Positions 24,264-35,195 are shown, numbered from the stretch's first letter. The stretch: 39,748 nt of DNA from Leuconostoc fallax KCTC 3537 (GCF_000165675.1 NZ_AEIZ01000009.1:1-39748), one strand, 5' to 3'. Numbers and translations are program-made. Notes: generated by a model from the sequence alone, not told the origin.

Positions 24264-25771
24264 TTAGTTATCTCCTATTTGATAGATATCTGTATAAATT
24301 TTATTCATAAAGTCCAACCAATATTGTGGATTCAGTTGCTCACCAGTCGCCTCTTTCAAAATATCAGCTGGATCCTTAGCGCCACCGAATTGCCAAATAT
24401 GTTGCGCACGCCACGAAAAGATAGGTTCATAATCTCCACTTTCAAAAATGGCTTGAAAATCCATTTGTTGTGACATCGCATGATAAAATTGTGCAGCATA
24501 CAAATGGCCTAGTGCGTAGCTGGGGAAATAACCAAAAGAACCTCCAGCCCAATGGATATCTTGCAATACACCAGTTAGATCATCTGGCACCTCTAAACCA
24601 AGGTACTCTTGATATTTTTCGCGCCACAACTCAGGAATTTTTTTGACATCAAGATGATCATTGAAAATGGCTTTTTCTATTTCATAACGAATAATAATAT
24701 GTAATGGATAAGTTAATGGGTCAGCTTCTGTTCGAATTAACGTTGCCTCTGTTTTCATCCAAGCTGCATAGAATTGATCAAATGTAATATCATCCCAAAT
24801 ACCATGAAAATCTTTTTGAATTTTTGGGTATTCTATTCGCCAAAAAGCACGCGTTCGCCCAATCATCACTTCATTAAAAAGAGATTGGCTTTCATGAATG
24901 CTCATTGAAATTGGTAAAACTGCACGTACCCAATCATATTTTGAATTCACATTTTGTTCAAATAAACCATGCCCAGCTTCATGGAAAATGCCTAATATCG
25001 CCATTTGTGCTTGATTCTCTGCCCATCGCGTTGTAATTCTAGCATCATCACGATTCAAGGCTTCCATAAATGGGTGAATCGTGTCATCCAAACGTCCCTT
25101 ATCCAAATTATAACCGAGCCGTTGTACAGCATTTAGTGCATATTGCTTTTGATCTTTTTTAGTAATATGTCGTTGCAAAAAACTAACATCAATTTCAACA
25201 TCCGATGTCATAATTTTCTTACGCAACGTCATGATACCTTTTTTCAAAGTGTCAAATACTTGGTCTAATTTTTCAACGGTTAGCCCAGGTTCATATTGGT
25301 TCAATAAGACATCATAAGGCGTTTTTTCATCTTTTTGCCAAAGCGGGATAAATTGTTTTTCGTATTGAATCAATTGCTTGAGATACGGCTCAAAGATGGC
25401 ATATTGATTTTCTTGACGTGCCTGTGCCCAATAATTTTGTGCCAGAGACATTGTTTTATTAAAATCAACATAATCTTTTTGCGGTAATACCGCGAAACGT
25501 TCATACGCTTTTTTACTTTCGGAAAAATTTCACGTCCCAAATCAGATAACTCATTTAAACGATCATCAAAATAAGCTAGCATATCCCGCCGTTTTGTCTG
25601 GGTTGCAACTAAAAATTGCTTCTCAGCTAAATAAGCATCAACTTCAGATCGAAAATGACCACTATCCTGAGGCATCCCCGTCAACGCATCCCAACCGGAT
25701 AATGCTGAGAGCTGTTCAAGTATGGTTTCTTCCTTTAAACTATCCAATAAGTCTTGTTCTTTATATTTCAT
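24264..25771 (-). CDS. M32 family carboxypeptidase (frame broken)
   Basis: Zinc carboxypeptidase of the Taq/M32 family, about 502 aa after correction (the normal size), cytoplasmic. FHEAGHGLFEQN carries the HEXXH zinc site (about residues 264-268), and SIHESQSLFNEVMIG is the second conserved M32 motif. The N-terminal 88 codons (start ATG 25771, AAAGGA upstream) are separated from the rest by a frame change at the A6 run 25509-25514. A seventh base restores VKKAYERFAVLPQKDY and continues into the main frame. It heads a three-gene unit with mtnU and mtnE (gaps of 3 and 16 bases), suggesting peptide-to-amino-acid turnover. The PucR-type gene is divergent. Confidence 0.87.
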
Positions 25772-25903
25772 ACAATTCCTTTATATTTCTAAAGTATATA
25801 TTTAGTTAAATTAGCTTAATATTAGCATTCTTATAAAACGATTTCAATTAAATGTTGTAAACTCTTATAAAGAGCATCATCATAACTAGGAGGCTGGTGA
25901 TTC

Positions 25904-27067
25904 ATGGAAGAAAAATTACAAGAATTAATTAATATATCCCAAAATTTAACGAATATGGTCAATCACAACGCAACTTATCAGCATTTACTAGATACCAGCG
26001 CTGATATTTTAGACGCCGCCATTATTTTTCTAGATTCCCATTTTAAAGTGCATTATGCGAGTTCTCAAATTTTATCTCGCCGAGAACTAATGACCGAATA
26101 TCTTCGAAAAGATGCAGATATTGATTACCTTAACTTAACGGATACAGTCAAAATTAATTTTAATCAATCAGAAATTCATATCTTCCCGATATTTTCGCCT
26201 TTCAATGAAAATAAGGCTTTTGTTGGTATCATACCGCATCAAAAACAATTGAATGCATTTGATATTTTAAAACGTCAGCAAGTGCTCAATGCCCTAGGAC
26301 TCGTTAATGCACGTACTGATTTATTTAATGAAACTGCTTTTAGAAATCAATCAGACTTTTTTCTAAATGTTGTACAAGGTAACTTAACTGAAAAAGCGAT
26401 CAATCAGTATTTAACTGCTACACAAATAGATCCCAAAACGACCTATACTGTTGCCATTCTAAACTTTCAGCAAAAAGCATTTGATCCCAATGACCATTTA
26501 TTTGATAAGCGACAACAAGTTATCCGCTGGTTTATTGAAGAATATCATTATCCGGTATTGCTATTTGCTTACCAACGTCAGTTCATCCTTTTAATACAAA
26601 GTCAACGTGTCTCTATCCATGAATTTTTACACCGGCTATATCAATTCATGGCCAAGCAGGGGCATACACTGACCACTGGCTTTTCCAAAAATGCACTTCC
26701 CATTAAAGAACTCGCTGATATGTACAACCAAGCAAATGACGCTTTACAAGTCACTAGTCCATCACACCCTATCATGCAATTTCACCCTAAAAATGCAAAA
26801 GAATTGCTACAATTGCTACCATCTTCAGAATCTGACAAGTTTATCAAAAATACATTGGGGCCGATTTTGGAAGATGAAGAATTGCTCAAAACATTATCCA
26901 CTTATATCCTGTCCAAACAGAACATTTCTGAAGTTGCTCACCTATTATATGTCCACCGTAATACGATTAATTATCGGCTTAAAAGTATTTCTAAACTACT
27001 GCAAGTTGATATTACAATGCCAGATGTCTTAGCAGACATCCGCCTTGCTCTATTACTAAAACAATAA
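25904..27067 (+). CDS. PucR/CdaR-type transcriptional regulator
   Basis: A 387-aa regulator. The N-terminal sensor-like region (about 1-170) and a middle GGDEF-like PucR domain (about 170-300) are followed by the C-terminal PucR helix-turn-helix, LSKQNISEVAHLLYVHRNTI, then NYRLKSISKLL. AGGAGG is ten bases before the ATG. It lies divergent from the carboxypeptidase-mtnU-mtnE unit with 132 bases between, so it may control that unit; this is inference from layout. The ligand is unknown. Confidence 0.85.
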   Translation: MEEKLQELINISQNLTNMVNHNATYQHLLDTSADILDAAIIFLDSHFKVHYASSQILSRRELMTEYLRKDADIDYLNLTDTVKINFNQSEIHIFPIFSPFNENKAFVGIIPHQKQLNAFDILKRQQVLNALGLVNARTDLFNETAFRNQSDFFLNVVQGNLTEKAINQYLTATQIDPKTTYTVAILNFQQKAFDPNDHLFDKRQQVIRWFIEEYHYPVLLFAYQRQFILLIQSQRVSIHEFLHRLYQFMAKQGHTLTTGFSKNALPIKELADMYNQANDALQVTSPSHPIMQFHPKNAKELLQLLPSSESDKFIKNTLGPILEDEELLKTLSTYILSKQNISEVAHLLYVHRNTINYRLKSISKLLQVDITMPDVLADIRLALLLKQ

Positions 27068-27096
27068 AGTACACGTTTTTTAAAACGTGTACTTTT
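27066..27096. terminator. Strong bidirectional terminator
   Basis: AAAGTACACGTTTT-TT-AAAACGTGTACTTTTT: perfect 14-pair hairpin directly after the regulator stop. Confidence 0.9.
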
Positions 27097-27106
27097 TACT
27101 AAAATA

Positions 27107-27130
27107 AAAAGAACTCTAATGAGTTCTTAT
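27107..27130 (-). terminator. Terminator of yitT-family gene
   Basis: Minus strand AAGAACTC-ATTA-GAGTTCTTTTTATTTT: eight perfect pairs plus T-run, beginning at the stop codon of the gene ending at 27127. Confidence 0.85.
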
Positions 27131-27993
27131 AATTCCGGTTCATAAAATCGACCAACGGTATGTTCTATTTTCCATGTACTAGAAAATGCATGTTCATCAG
27201 CTTCATGCATTGCTTCTCGCAGGTCAAAACGTTCTTGCTGCGTAATCACTGTTAACAATACAGCACGTTGATTCCCTGTGTAACCACCTTTGGCTTGATC
27301 AACTATCGTAACACCACGTCTTAAGCGACGATAAATTGCATGAACCATTTCATCAGGTTTAGTTGTAATAATCATAACTTGCATCTGTTGTTGACGCGTA
27401 AAGAAAATATCGATCATTCTGGAACTAATAACAATACCAACGATTGAATACAAAGCATATTTCCAACCATAAGCTACGCCTGCTCCAATCATCAAACATG
27501 CATTAAATCCGAGATTGACAGGACCCATCTTGAAGCCAAATTTTTTTCGTGCCAACATACCAACAATGTCTAGGCCACCTGTTCCAACCCCATAACGTAA
27601 AGCAATACCGACGCCCATACCATTTAAAGCACCACCAAACATGGCATTAACCAATGGGTCGGTTGTCAAAAATGTTTTGGTTTGCAAAATGGGCATCAAA
27701 AGCGCGCCTAATAGTACCGCAACACTCGTAAATAACGTAAAGCGCCAAGATAACTTTATCCAAGCCAAAATCAACATTGGTAAGTTAATCAGTGCCAGAG
27801 CCAGAGGAACAGATATTTTACCTCCAGAAAGCGTATCAATCAACTGAGCTAGTCCGGTAAAGCCAGATGAATAGATGTGCCCAGGTCGCCAGAAATAATT
27901 CATCGCAAATGCCACAATAATGGCATAAAATACGGCACCCCCTAGGCGACTTGCATACTGATTCTTCATGAAATTATGGAAAGCTTTTTGCAT
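27127..27993 (-). CDS. YitT family membrane protein (DUF161/DUF2179)
   Basis: A 288-aa integral membrane protein with five to six TM segments in the first 200 residues. YSSGFTGLAQL, the Gly-rich GVGIALRYGVGTGGLDI and the DUF2179 C-terminal domain (RRGVTIVDQAKGGYTGNQRA) are the family hallmarks. AAAGGA is eight bases from the ATG. It is monocistronic. The function of the family is not established. Confidence 0.9.
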   Translation of the reverse strand: MQKAFHNFMKNQYASRLGGAVFYAIIVAFAMNYFWRPGHIYSSGFTGLAQLIDTLSGGKISVPLALALINLPMLILAWIKLSWRFTLFTSVAVLLGALLMPILQTKTFLTTDPLVNAMFGGALNGMGVGIALRYGVGTGGLDIVGMLARKKFGFKMGPVNLGFNACLMIGAGVAYGWKYALYSIVGIVISSRMIDIFFTRQQQMQVMIITTKPDEMVHAIYRRLRRGVTIVDQAKGGYTGNQRAVLLTVITQQERFDLREAMHEADEHAFSSTWKIEHTVGRFYEPEL

Positions 27994-28081
27994 GTTAATT
28001 CCTTTAAAATAGCAAAATCAATTGTGGGTAATTATATAACAACACTGAATGTCGTGATATTCTCATCTACTGCTGCTAAAC

Positions 28082-29860
28082 TTAGTCAGCCATATCTTCT
28101 GATGTAAACAAGCCAAGTTCCAACAATTGCTTTTGTTCAACACGACTTGGTGCTTTCGTCATCGGTTCTGTTGCCCGTGAATTTTTAGGGAAAGCAATCA
28201 CTTCACGAATATTTTCTTGACCAGCTAATAGCATGGCTAAACGGTCTAATCCAAGCGCAATTCCGCCCATTGGTGGGAAACCATATTCCATCGCTTCTAG
28301 CAAGAAGCCAAATGCTTCATGCGCTTTTTCTTTTGAGAATCCTAATGCTTTTAACATTTTCTCTTGAATATCCATACGATGGATACGAATTGAACCAGAT
28401 CCTAATTCAAAGCCATTCAAAACGAGGTCATAACTTTGCGCATGAGCTTTGTGTGGATCTTCACCCTCATCCAAATAATGCAAATCTTCTTCATTAGGCA
28501 TCGTGAAGGGATGGTGTGCTGAAATCCAACGATCAAAGTCTTCAGAATATTCAAATAATGGCCAATCCACAATCCAAGCGAATGCCCATGGATTAGTATT
28601 ATCTACCAAATTCAAATCTTTAGCTGTTTGACGACGCAAATAATCTAATGTTGCCGATACAACATCAAAACGACCAGCACCAAACAAAATCAAGTCACCA
28701 ACTTGGGCTCCAGCTGCATCAATCACCTGCTGTGCATCCTCAGCGAAGAACTTCGCAATAGGTCCACTAACACCTTCTGAGGTTACCTTTAACCAAGCTA
28801 ACCCCTTAGCACCAAAGCGTTCGATATATTGCGCCATTTTATCAATATCTTTTCGTGAATAATGGTCTGCACCACCAGGCACGCTAATAGCTTTAACAAC
28901 ACCACCATCTTTAACAGCATTAGCAAAAACACCAAATTCACTTTGTGCAACTGTTGCGGATAAATCTTGAATTTCATATGCAATGCGCAAATCTGGCTTA
29001 TCAGTACCAAAACGATCCATCGATTCTTGCCAAGTTAATGTTGGAATTGATTGTGTGTCTAAGTCAAAGTCGACAACTTCTTTCATCATCACTTTAACCC
29101 ATTCGTTAACAAGATGACGAATTTCGTCCGCTGACATAAAACTTGTTTCAACGTCCATTTGTGTAAATTCAGGTTGACGATCACCGCGCAAATCCTCATC
29201 ACGGAAAGCACGCGCAATTTGGAAATAACGATCGAAACCAGCACCCATTAATAATTGCTTAAACAATTGTGGTGATTGTGGTAAAGCATAAAATGATCCA
29301 GGGAAAATACGCGAAGGCACAAGATAATCACGTGCACCTTCTGGTGTTGATTTTGCTAAAATTGGTGTTTCGATATTAATAAAATCATGTGTCGTCATGA
29401 AGTGCATGGCACTAGACATGATTTTTGAACGAATACGTAAATTCTTCTGCATTTCTGGACGGCGCAAATCCAAATAACGATATTGAAGTTTGAGCTCTTC
29501 ATTAGCATTAACATTATCTTCAATGTAAAAAGGTGTGGTCTTAGCTGAAGCTAGAATTTCAGCATCAGTGACTTCGATTTCGATTTTACCAGTCTTGATG
29601 TTGTTATTTTCTTGACCTTCACTACGCAAATGAACAACACCAGTGACTTCAATGACATATTCACTACGCATTTCTTCAGCAACTTTAAGTGCCGCTGCAT
29701 TGGTTTCGTTAAAGGTAAGTTGTACAATACCCTCACGATCACGTAAATCGACGAAAATCAAGCCACCAAAATCACGGCGCTTTTGCACCCAGCCAGTCAA
29801 AGTAACCGTTTGATCAAGATATTGTTCATCCACTAATCCAGCATAAGTTGTTCGTTTCAC
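28082..29860 (-). CDS. aspS: Aspartyl-tRNA synthetase
   Basis: Bacterial-type AspRS, 592 aa. It has an N-terminal OB anticodon-binding fold ([20 protein letters not shown]), class II motif 2 ([18 protein letters not shown]), the bacterial GAD insertion domain, and motif 3 ([16 protein letters not shown]). It charges tRNA-Asp. The start is GTG at 29860, two bases after the hisS stop, with GGAGG inside the last hisS codons, so translation is coupled. It is co-regulated with hisS by the T-box. Confidence 0.96.
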   Translation of the reverse strand: MKRTTYAGLVDEQYLDQTVTLTGWVQKRRDFGGLIFVDLRDREGIVQLTFNETNAAALKVAEEMRSEYVIEVTGVVHLRSEGQENNNIKTGKIEIEVTDAEILASAKTTPFYIEDNVNANEELKLQYRYLDLRRPEMQKNLRIRSKIMSSAMHFMTTHDFINIETPILAKSTPEGARDYLVPSRIFPGSFYALPQSPQLFKQLLMGAGFDRYFQIARAFRDEDLRGDRQPEFTQMDVETSFMSADEIRHLVNEWVKVMMKEVVDFDLDTQSIPTLTWQESMDRFGTDKPDLRIAYEIQDLSATVAQSEFGVFANAVKDGGVVKAISVPGGADHYSRKDIDKMAQYIERFGAKGLAWLKVTSEGVSGPIAKFFAEDAQQVIDAAGAQVGDLILFGAGRFDVVSATLDYLRRQTAKDLNLVDNTNPWAFAWIVDWPLFEYSEDFDRWISAHHPFTMPNEEDLHYLDEGEDPHKAHAQSYDLVLNGFELGSGSIRIHRMDIQEKMLKALGFSKEKAHEAFGFLLEAMEYGFPPMGGIALGLDRLAMLLAGQENIREVIAFPKNSRATEPMTKAPSRVEQKQLLELGLFTSEDMAD

Positions 29861-29861
29861 T

Positions 29862-31163
29862 TTATTCTTCCTCCGCTTCCGTTGTAATTATTGTTGGTAA
29901 ATCAGTATACAAATCAGCCAATTTAACATCCAATTGTTGCCCTGTTAGCATATTCTTTAATTTAGCAGAATGGTTGGCCAATTCTTGCTCACCGATAGTC
30001 ACCACAAACTTAGCATGCCCTCTATCAGCAGATTTAAACTGTGCTTTGGGTGAGCGTGCAAGATAATCACGTTCAGCCATATAACCATAACTGCGGATAG
30101 CTTGTACAATTTGTGTCGCAATCGTATCTGTGTCATCACCAATGTTCACAACATAAAAATCTAAATCATTATCATTTTTAAATGTCACATGTTGTGCTTC
30201 TAGTAAGCCAATCAAACGTTCAACACCAATACCAAAACCAACGCCAGGTGTTTCTGGACCACCAAACTGTTCAACTAATCCAGAATAACGGCCACCTCCG
30301 GCAATCGTGGCTGACCCCTTAAGACTTTCGTCTGCTGTCATAATTTCAAAAATAGTATCATTGTAATAATCCAAGCCACGCACCATGCTGGTATCCACTT
30401 CAAAATCCAAATCTAGTGCCGTTAGTAATTCTTGTACACGTTGCCAATGGTTTTGAGATTCCGGTGTCAAATAATCCAAAATAGATGGTGCATCTGCAAC
30501 GAAAATTTGATCTTTGGGATCCTTAGAATCCAGAACACGTAATGGGTTCTTTTCTAATCTTTCTTGTGAATCATGACTCAATTCATCAAAATGTGGTTTA
30601 AGATAATCAATAAGCGCCTGCCGATAAGCATCACGCGATGTTTTATCTCCTAAAGTATTAATAGCCACTTTTAAATTCTTTAAGCCTAGTGTTTTAAAGA
30701 AATCAACTGCCATAGCAATAATTTCAACATCCAATGCTGGGGATACTGCGCCAAAAGCTTCAGCACCGATTTGATGGAATTGACGGAAGCGACCTGCTTG
30801 AGGTCGTTCATAACGAAACATTGGACCAATATAAAATGCCTTATATGGTTTATCAAATTCTGGGCCGTATAATTTATTTTCGACGTAAGCACGTACAATA
30901 CCGGCTGTCCCTTCCGGACGCAATGCCATATGACGATCACCCTTATCATAAAAATCATACATTTCTTTAGTTACAACGTCACTTGTATCACCCGCTGAAC
31001 GACTAAATACGTCAAAGTTTTCAAAATGTGGGGTTCTAATTTCTTTAAAACCATAGTCGCCAAAAAGTAAACGCGCAATTCCCTCAACATGCTGCCACTG
31101 TTCAGTTTGCTGTGGTAATAAGTCTGCTGTTCCTTTGGGACGTTGAAAAATAGGCTTTGCCAT
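29862..31163 (-). CDS. hisS: Histidyl-tRNA synthetase
   Basis: Class II HisRS, 433 aa. The N-terminal [11 protein letters not shown], motif 2 ([16 protein letters not shown]), the HisRS signature [12 protein letters not shown], motif 3 ([10 protein letters not shown]) and the C-terminal anticodon-binding domain are all present. The ATG at 31163 gives the usual [11 protein letters not shown] start but has no SD close by; the nearest strong SD (AGGAGG) is about 43 bases upstream. First gene of the T-box-controlled hisS-aspS operon. Confidence 0.96.
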   Translation of the reverse strand: MAKPIFQRPKGTADLLPQQTEQWQHVEGIARLLFGDYGFKEIRTPHFENFDVFSRSAGDTSDVVTKEMYDFYDKGDRHMALRPEGTAGIVRAYVENKLYGPEFDKPYKAFYIGPMFRYERPQAGRFRQFHQIGAEAFGAVSPALDVEIIAMAVDFFKTLGLKNLKVAINTLGDKTSRDAYRQALIDYLKPHFDELSHDSQERLEKNPLRVLDSKDPKDQIFVADAPSILDYLTPESQNHWQRVQELLTALDLDFEVDTSMVRGLDYYNDTIFEIMTADESLKGSATIAGGGRYSGLVEQFGGPETPGVGFGIGVERLIGLLEAQHVTFKNDNDLDFYVVNIGDDTDTIATQIVQAIRSYGYMAERDYLARSPKAQFKSADRGHAKFVVTIGEQELANHSAKLKNMLTGQQLDVKLADLYTDLPTIITTEAEEE

Positions 31164-31253
31164 AATATCAAAATATAAAATACGTTAAAACATATCTTAT
31201 ATCTTTCCTCCTAATATTATTATATTCATCAAACATATTTTGACATTGCCTAA

Positions 31254-31494
31254 TAAAAAAGCACCCTTACGAGAAAATCTCGCTAAGGGTGCTTTTGGCA
31301 CGGTACCACCTTAGATATGCCTACATTTTTAAAAATCAGACATGCTCAATTGCTTAACGCGCAACACACGAACTATTTTACTAGTTACCTCCAAGGTGTC
31401 TGAAGCTAGGTTTTTGTTTTGCTTTCAGCCTACACAAAATCTCTGAGGTGTCCATTACCTAACTTCGCCAATTCATCGGTCAAAATATACTATT
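31254..31494 (-). promoter_or_regulatory. T-box riboswitch of hisS-aspS
   Basis: A leader with the T-box sequence AAGGTGGTACCGTGCC followed by a long terminator hairpin (GCACCCTTAGCGAG...CTCGTAAGGGTGCTTTTTT). The antiterminator forms when uncharged tRNA binds. In the Stem I specifier region the RNA reads CAGACACC (around 31400-31395), so GAC (Asp, 31400-31398) and CAC (His, 31398-31396) overlap by one base. Both amino acids served by the operon could be sensed. The T-box call is firm; the exact codon read is inferred. Confidence 0.9.
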
Positions 31495-31522
31495 AGTTTA
31501 GCACACAGTAAACTAAAGTCAA
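31495..31522 (-). promoter_or_regulatory. Promoter of the T-box hisS-aspS operon
   Basis: Minus strand TTGACT (31517-31522), 16 bases, TAAACT (31495-31500), placed just before the T-box leader. Confidence 0.6.
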
Positions 31523-31585
31523 CTATATAAATGTTAGAATATGGTATAATTTTAAGATAAAAAATTTGATTTGATGGTCATAAAC

Positions 31586-32452
31586 ATGATAAAAAAATGG
31601 TTACTCAGCAATCTCATTGGCATCATTATGTCAGTTGTCATATTAATTTTCACTTTTGGTCTTTTATACTCACTCTTACACCGCAATGAAATCATTACCG
31701 AACCGCAAAATATCCCACTGCGTACTGGCCCAGGTATAGCCTATTCACAGAAAGAAAAACTTAAGCGACACACAAAGTTACATATTTTAAGCAAACGTCA
31801 CGGCTGGTATAAAGTAAGATGTAGTGATAACGAAAAAGTTGGTTGGATTGCGGGTTGGTTACCAGAAAATCAGTCACTTCAAAAAATAACACCGCTTTCT
31901 GAATCAACTATTGTATTGGATGCTGGTCATGGCGGTAATGATACTGGTGCACTTAGTAATGATAACAATCATTATGAAAAGACCTACACTTTAAGTACAG
32001 TTAAGAAAATCCAACAACAATTAGTCCAACAAGGTGCGCGTGTTATTTTAACTCGTAAAGATGATACGCTTGTCCCTTTGCTGCATATTCCCACACCAGC
32101 ACAAAAACAACAGGCCGATGCTTTTATTTCAATACACTATGATTCATCTTCTGAAGACAATACAGCAAGTGGTATTTCTCAATACTATTATCATCAGTCT
32201 AATGGTTCTAAACAATTAGCAGAGTCCTTAAGTCAAAAATTCAATGATTTACCCTTACATAATCGCGGCGTAGATACGGCGGGTTACATCGTGATTAAAA
32301 ATAATTCACGTCCAGCAGTTCTACTTGAGATGGGTTTTATCAATAATGATGATGATTTCCAATATATTCGAAGTCAAGATTATCAACAAAAAATTGCTCA
32401 GCGTATTACTTCCGGTATAGACAATTACATTCGCAAACAAATAGCTGATTAA
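31586..32452 (+). CDS. N-acetylmuramoyl-L-alanine amidase with SH3 domain
   Basis: Membrane-anchored or exported peptidoglycan amidase, about 288 aa. The N-terminal hydrophobic segment (about 7-30) serves as signal anchor. An SH3b domain (NIPLRTGPGIAYSQKEKL to VGWIAGWL) probably binds the wall. The Amidase_3 domain has zinc ligands in LDAGHGGNDTGA, SIHYDSS and the catalytic Glu in LLEMGFINN. It cuts the amide between muramic acid and L-Ala. Start candidates are ATG 31574 and ATG 31586; SD support is poor for both. An extended -10 (TGGTATAAT) lies about 20-35 bases upstream. It is divergent from hisS. Confidence 0.88.
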   Translation: MIKKWLLSNLIGIIMSVVILIFTFGLLYSLLHRNEIITEPQNIPLRTGPGIAYSQKEKLKRHTKLHILSKRHGWYKVRCSDNEKVGWIAGWLPENQSLQKITPLSESTIVLDAGHGGNDTGALSNDNNHYEKTYTLSTVKKIQQQLVQQGARVILTRKDDTLVPLLHIPTPAQKQQADAFISIHYDSSSEDNTASGISQYYYHQSNGSKQLAESLSQKFNDLPLHNRGVDTAGYIVIKNNSRPAVLLEMGFINNDDDFQYIRSQDYQQKIAQRITSGIDNYIRKQIAD

Positions 32453-32454
32453 GA

Positions 32455-32488
32455 TGAAAAAAGCATACCTATAAGGCATGCTTTTATT
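32455..32488. terminator. Bidirectional terminator
   Basis: AAAAAAGCAT-A-CC, loop TATAA, GG-C-ATGCTTTTAT. It is shared by the convergent amidase and dtd genes. Confidence 0.8.
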
Positions 32489-32930
32489 TATTTTGTGTAT
32501 CAAATATAATCGTCACTGGTCCATCATTTGTAAGTGAAACTTGCATATCAGCACCAAATTCACCTGTTGCAACGGTAATACCAGCTGTACGTAACGCTTG
32601 GTTAAATGCATTGTACATTTGCTTAGCAAAATCTGGTTGCCCAGCATCCGTGAAGCTTGGACGATTACCTTTCTTAGTATTAGCATATAAAGTAAATTGT
32701 GATATCGACAAAATACTACCACCGATATCTAATAAACTAAGATTCATTTTGTGCTGATTATCTTCAAAAACACGTAATTTTGAAATTTTATTCACTAAAT
32801 AGTCAATATCTGCTACTGTATCTTGATCATTAACAGCAACTAACAAAACATATCCCTGTCCAATTTGGCCAGTAACGGTACCGTCGATGGTAACCATTGC
32901 ATCAGATACACGTTGCAATACAATTTTCAT
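32484..32930 (-). CDS. dtd: D-aminoacyl-tRNA deacylase
   Basis: A 148-aa Dtd, which removes D-amino acids (and Gly from tRNA-Ala) mischarged on t[20 protein letters not shown] at the N-terminus, the active-site SQFTLYA and the C-terminal TNDGPVTI (Gly-cisPro-type motif) are intact. It is 27 bases downstream of rel, the common Firmicutes rel-dtd operon. Confidence 0.96.
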   Translation of the reverse strand: MKIVLQRVSDAMVTIDGTVTGQIGQGYVLLVAVNDQDTVADIDYLVNKISKLRVFEDNQHKMNLSLLDIGGSILSISQFTLYANTKKGNRPSFTDAGQPDFAKQMYNAFNQALRTAGITVATGEFGADMQVSLTNDGPVTIIFDTQNK

Positions 32931-32957
32931 ACATACCCCAATTCATTCAAGTACCAT

Positions 32958-35195
32958 TTAGTGGAATGCTCGTTCCACATCATAAACAGCTGGCAAATTA
33001 TTCAACGCATCTAAAATAGCTTCCAACTGTTGTCTATTTTTAACACCCAATGATAGAGAAACTTGTGCCATACCATTTTTGATTACACGACCATTTACCG
33101 AATTAACGTACTTTGTTCTGGCATTCACCGTTCTTAAGACATCATTTAATAAACCTGTACGATTCTCACCACTCACTGTCACATCTGCATCATAATTAGG
33201 CTTCAAGCCGTTTTCATCTTCCCACTGGACATCAACCAATCGTTGCCCTTGTGCTTCAGCTGCTCGAATATTAGGACACCCGATACGATGGACAGAAATA
33301 CCACGCCCTTTTGTAATGTATCCTTTTACCTCATCCCCTGGTACTGGCGTGCAACAGCGGCCTAATCGTATTAACAAATTATCAACACCAGCAATAACAA
33401 TATCATCTGTACCACTACGCCGGCGCTGAGAAAGTGCTACTTCATTACGTTCAATTGCATGGCCTTCTTCTAATAGCTCACGCTGTAGGTTCTCGTTGGC
33501 CTGCTTTTCACGTGCTTCTCGGATATCTTCTGTTAATTTATTAGCTACTCCTGGTACTTGAACATCACCAAAACCAATAGCTGCTAACATATCATCAGCC
33601 GAGTGATAATGTAACCTTTCTGCACCTTTAGCTAAGTTTTCAGTTGTTAATAATTCATCCGAATTAAAGCCATTTTCACGTAAATGATGCGCTAGTAAAT
33701 CTTTAGCAGCAATAATATTATCTGCACGATCAAGTTGCTTGAAATACTGTTTAATTTTATTTCGTGCACGTCTTGTCGCAACAAGATTCAACCAATCTGG
33801 ACTTGGTTTTGCCGTCGCACTTGTAATAATTTCAACAATATCGCCTGTTTTAATTTTATAATCTAACGGTACAATACGACCATTGACCTTTGCACCGGTA
33901 GTTTTAATCCCGACGTTTGTGTGAATCGAGAAAGCCATATCCAATGGCTGTGCTCCTTTGGATAATTCAAAAACATCACCACGTGGAGTAAAAGCGTATA
34001 CACGATCACTAAATAGATCACCTTGCACACTATCCATAAAATCTTCAGCATCCTTGGCACCTTGTTGTAATTCCAAGATACCTTGAATAACATTGAGTTT
34101 TTGCTCAGTTTGATCTTTAATCTTAGCTTCTTGATCAGACCCTTTGTTCTTTTTATATGCCCAATGTGCTGCTACACCAAATTCAGCGATTTCATGCATG
34201 TCATGTGTTCTAATTTGAACTTCTAGAGGGCGGCCTCCAGGACCAATAACTGTTGTATGTAAACTTTGATAACCATTGGCTTTTGGTAACGCAATATAAT
34301 CTTTGAAGCGACCCGGAATTGGTGTCCATTTCGAGTGAATGGCACCTAAAATAGCATAAGTATCCGGTATCGTATTAGTTAATATACGAACAGCTGATAA
34401 ATCATAAATTTCTTCAAAATTCTTATTTTTATCGACCATTTTACGGTATATGGAATAAATATGTTTTGGTCGACCATACACTTTAGTATTTTCTAACTTT
34501 AAATCCTGAATAGCATTTTCAATCTCATTGACGGCATCATCCACATAATGAATACGTTCTTCACGTCGCATATTCATCAAAGATGCAATATGATGATATT
34601 CTTCGGGATTCAAATAACTTAATGATAAGTCTTCTAATTCCCATTTCATTGCACTAATACCCAAACGATCAGCCAACGGTGCATAGATATCCAACGTTTC
34701 ATTCGCAATTCGTTGTTGCTTGTCGGGACGTAACGCACCAAGCGTCCGCATATTATGTAAACGATCAGCCAACTTAACGATGATAACTCGAATATCTTGT
34801 GACATCGCTAATAATAACTTACGATGATTTTCGGCAAGTTGTTCTTGGGAACTTTTATATTTAATTTTACTGATTTTTGTCACGCCATCAATGATACGCG
34901 CCACTGTATCCCCAAACTTGTCCTCAACATCTTCTAAGGTGGCTGGTGTATCCTCAACGACATCATGTAAATAGCCTGCAACTACTGTCGCCGTATCCAT
35001 TTTTAAATCAGCTAGAATACCTGCAACTTGTATTGGATGAATAATATAAGGTTCGCCCGATTTACGGAGTTGTTCTTTATGTAAATCCGCTGCCCATTCA
35101 TAAGCCGCTTTAACAGAAGCAGCATCTTGCTGCGACATATAATCTTTAACTAGGTCGAGTACTTCTTGTGCTGTATATATTTTTTGTTTTGCCAT
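32958..35195 (-). CDS. rel: Bifunctional (p)ppGpp synthetase/hydrolase Rel
   Basis: Long RelA/SpoT homologue, 745 aa from ATG 35195. The HD hydrolase domain is intact (HP at about 53, GYLHDVVEDT with H77-D78), so it can degrade (p)ppGpp. The synthetase domain (GRFKDYIALPKANGYQSLHT), TGS (VYAFTPRGDVFELSKG), the zinc-finger-like region with GRCCTPVPGDEV, and a C-terminal ACT domain follow. It controls the stringent response at the ribosome. An upstream GTG (35207) lies in the SD-like GAAGAAG region. First gene of rel-dtd. Confidence 0.96.
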   Translation of the reverse strand: MAKQKIYTAQEVLDLVKDYMSQQDAASVKAAYEWAADLHKEQLRKSGEPYIIHPIQVAGILADLKMDTATVVAGYLHDVVEDTPATLEDVEDKFGDTVARIIDGVTKISKIKYKSSQEQLAENHRKLLLAMSQDIRVIIVKLADRLHNMRTLGALRPDKQQRIANETLDIYAPLADRLGISAMKWELEDLSLSYLNPEEYHHIASLMNMRREERIHYVDDAVNEIENAIQDLKLENTKVYGRPKHIYSIYRKMVDKNKNFEEIYDLSAVRILTNTIPDTYAILGAIHSKWTPIPGRFKDYIALPKANGYQSLHTTVIGPGGRPLEVQIRTHDMHEIAEFGVAAHWAYKKNKGSDQEAKIKDQTEQKLNVIQGILELQQGAKDAEDFMDSVQGDLFSDRVYAFTPRGDVFELSKGAQPLDMAFSIHTNVGIKTTGAKVNGRIVPLDYKIKTGDIVEIITSATAKPSPDWLNLVATRRARNKIKQYFKQLDRADNIIAAKDLLAHHLRENGFNSDELLTTENLAKGAERLHYHSADDMLAAIGFGDVQVPGVANKLTEDIREAREKQANENLQRELLEEGHAIERNEVALSQRRRSGTDDIVIAGVDNLLIRLGRCCTPVPGDEVKGYITKGRGISVHRIGCPNIRAAEAQGQRLVDVQWEDENGLKPNYDADVTVSGENRTGLLNDVLRTVNARTKYVNSVNGRVIKNGMAQVSLSLGVKNRQQLEAILDALNNLPAVYDVERAFH

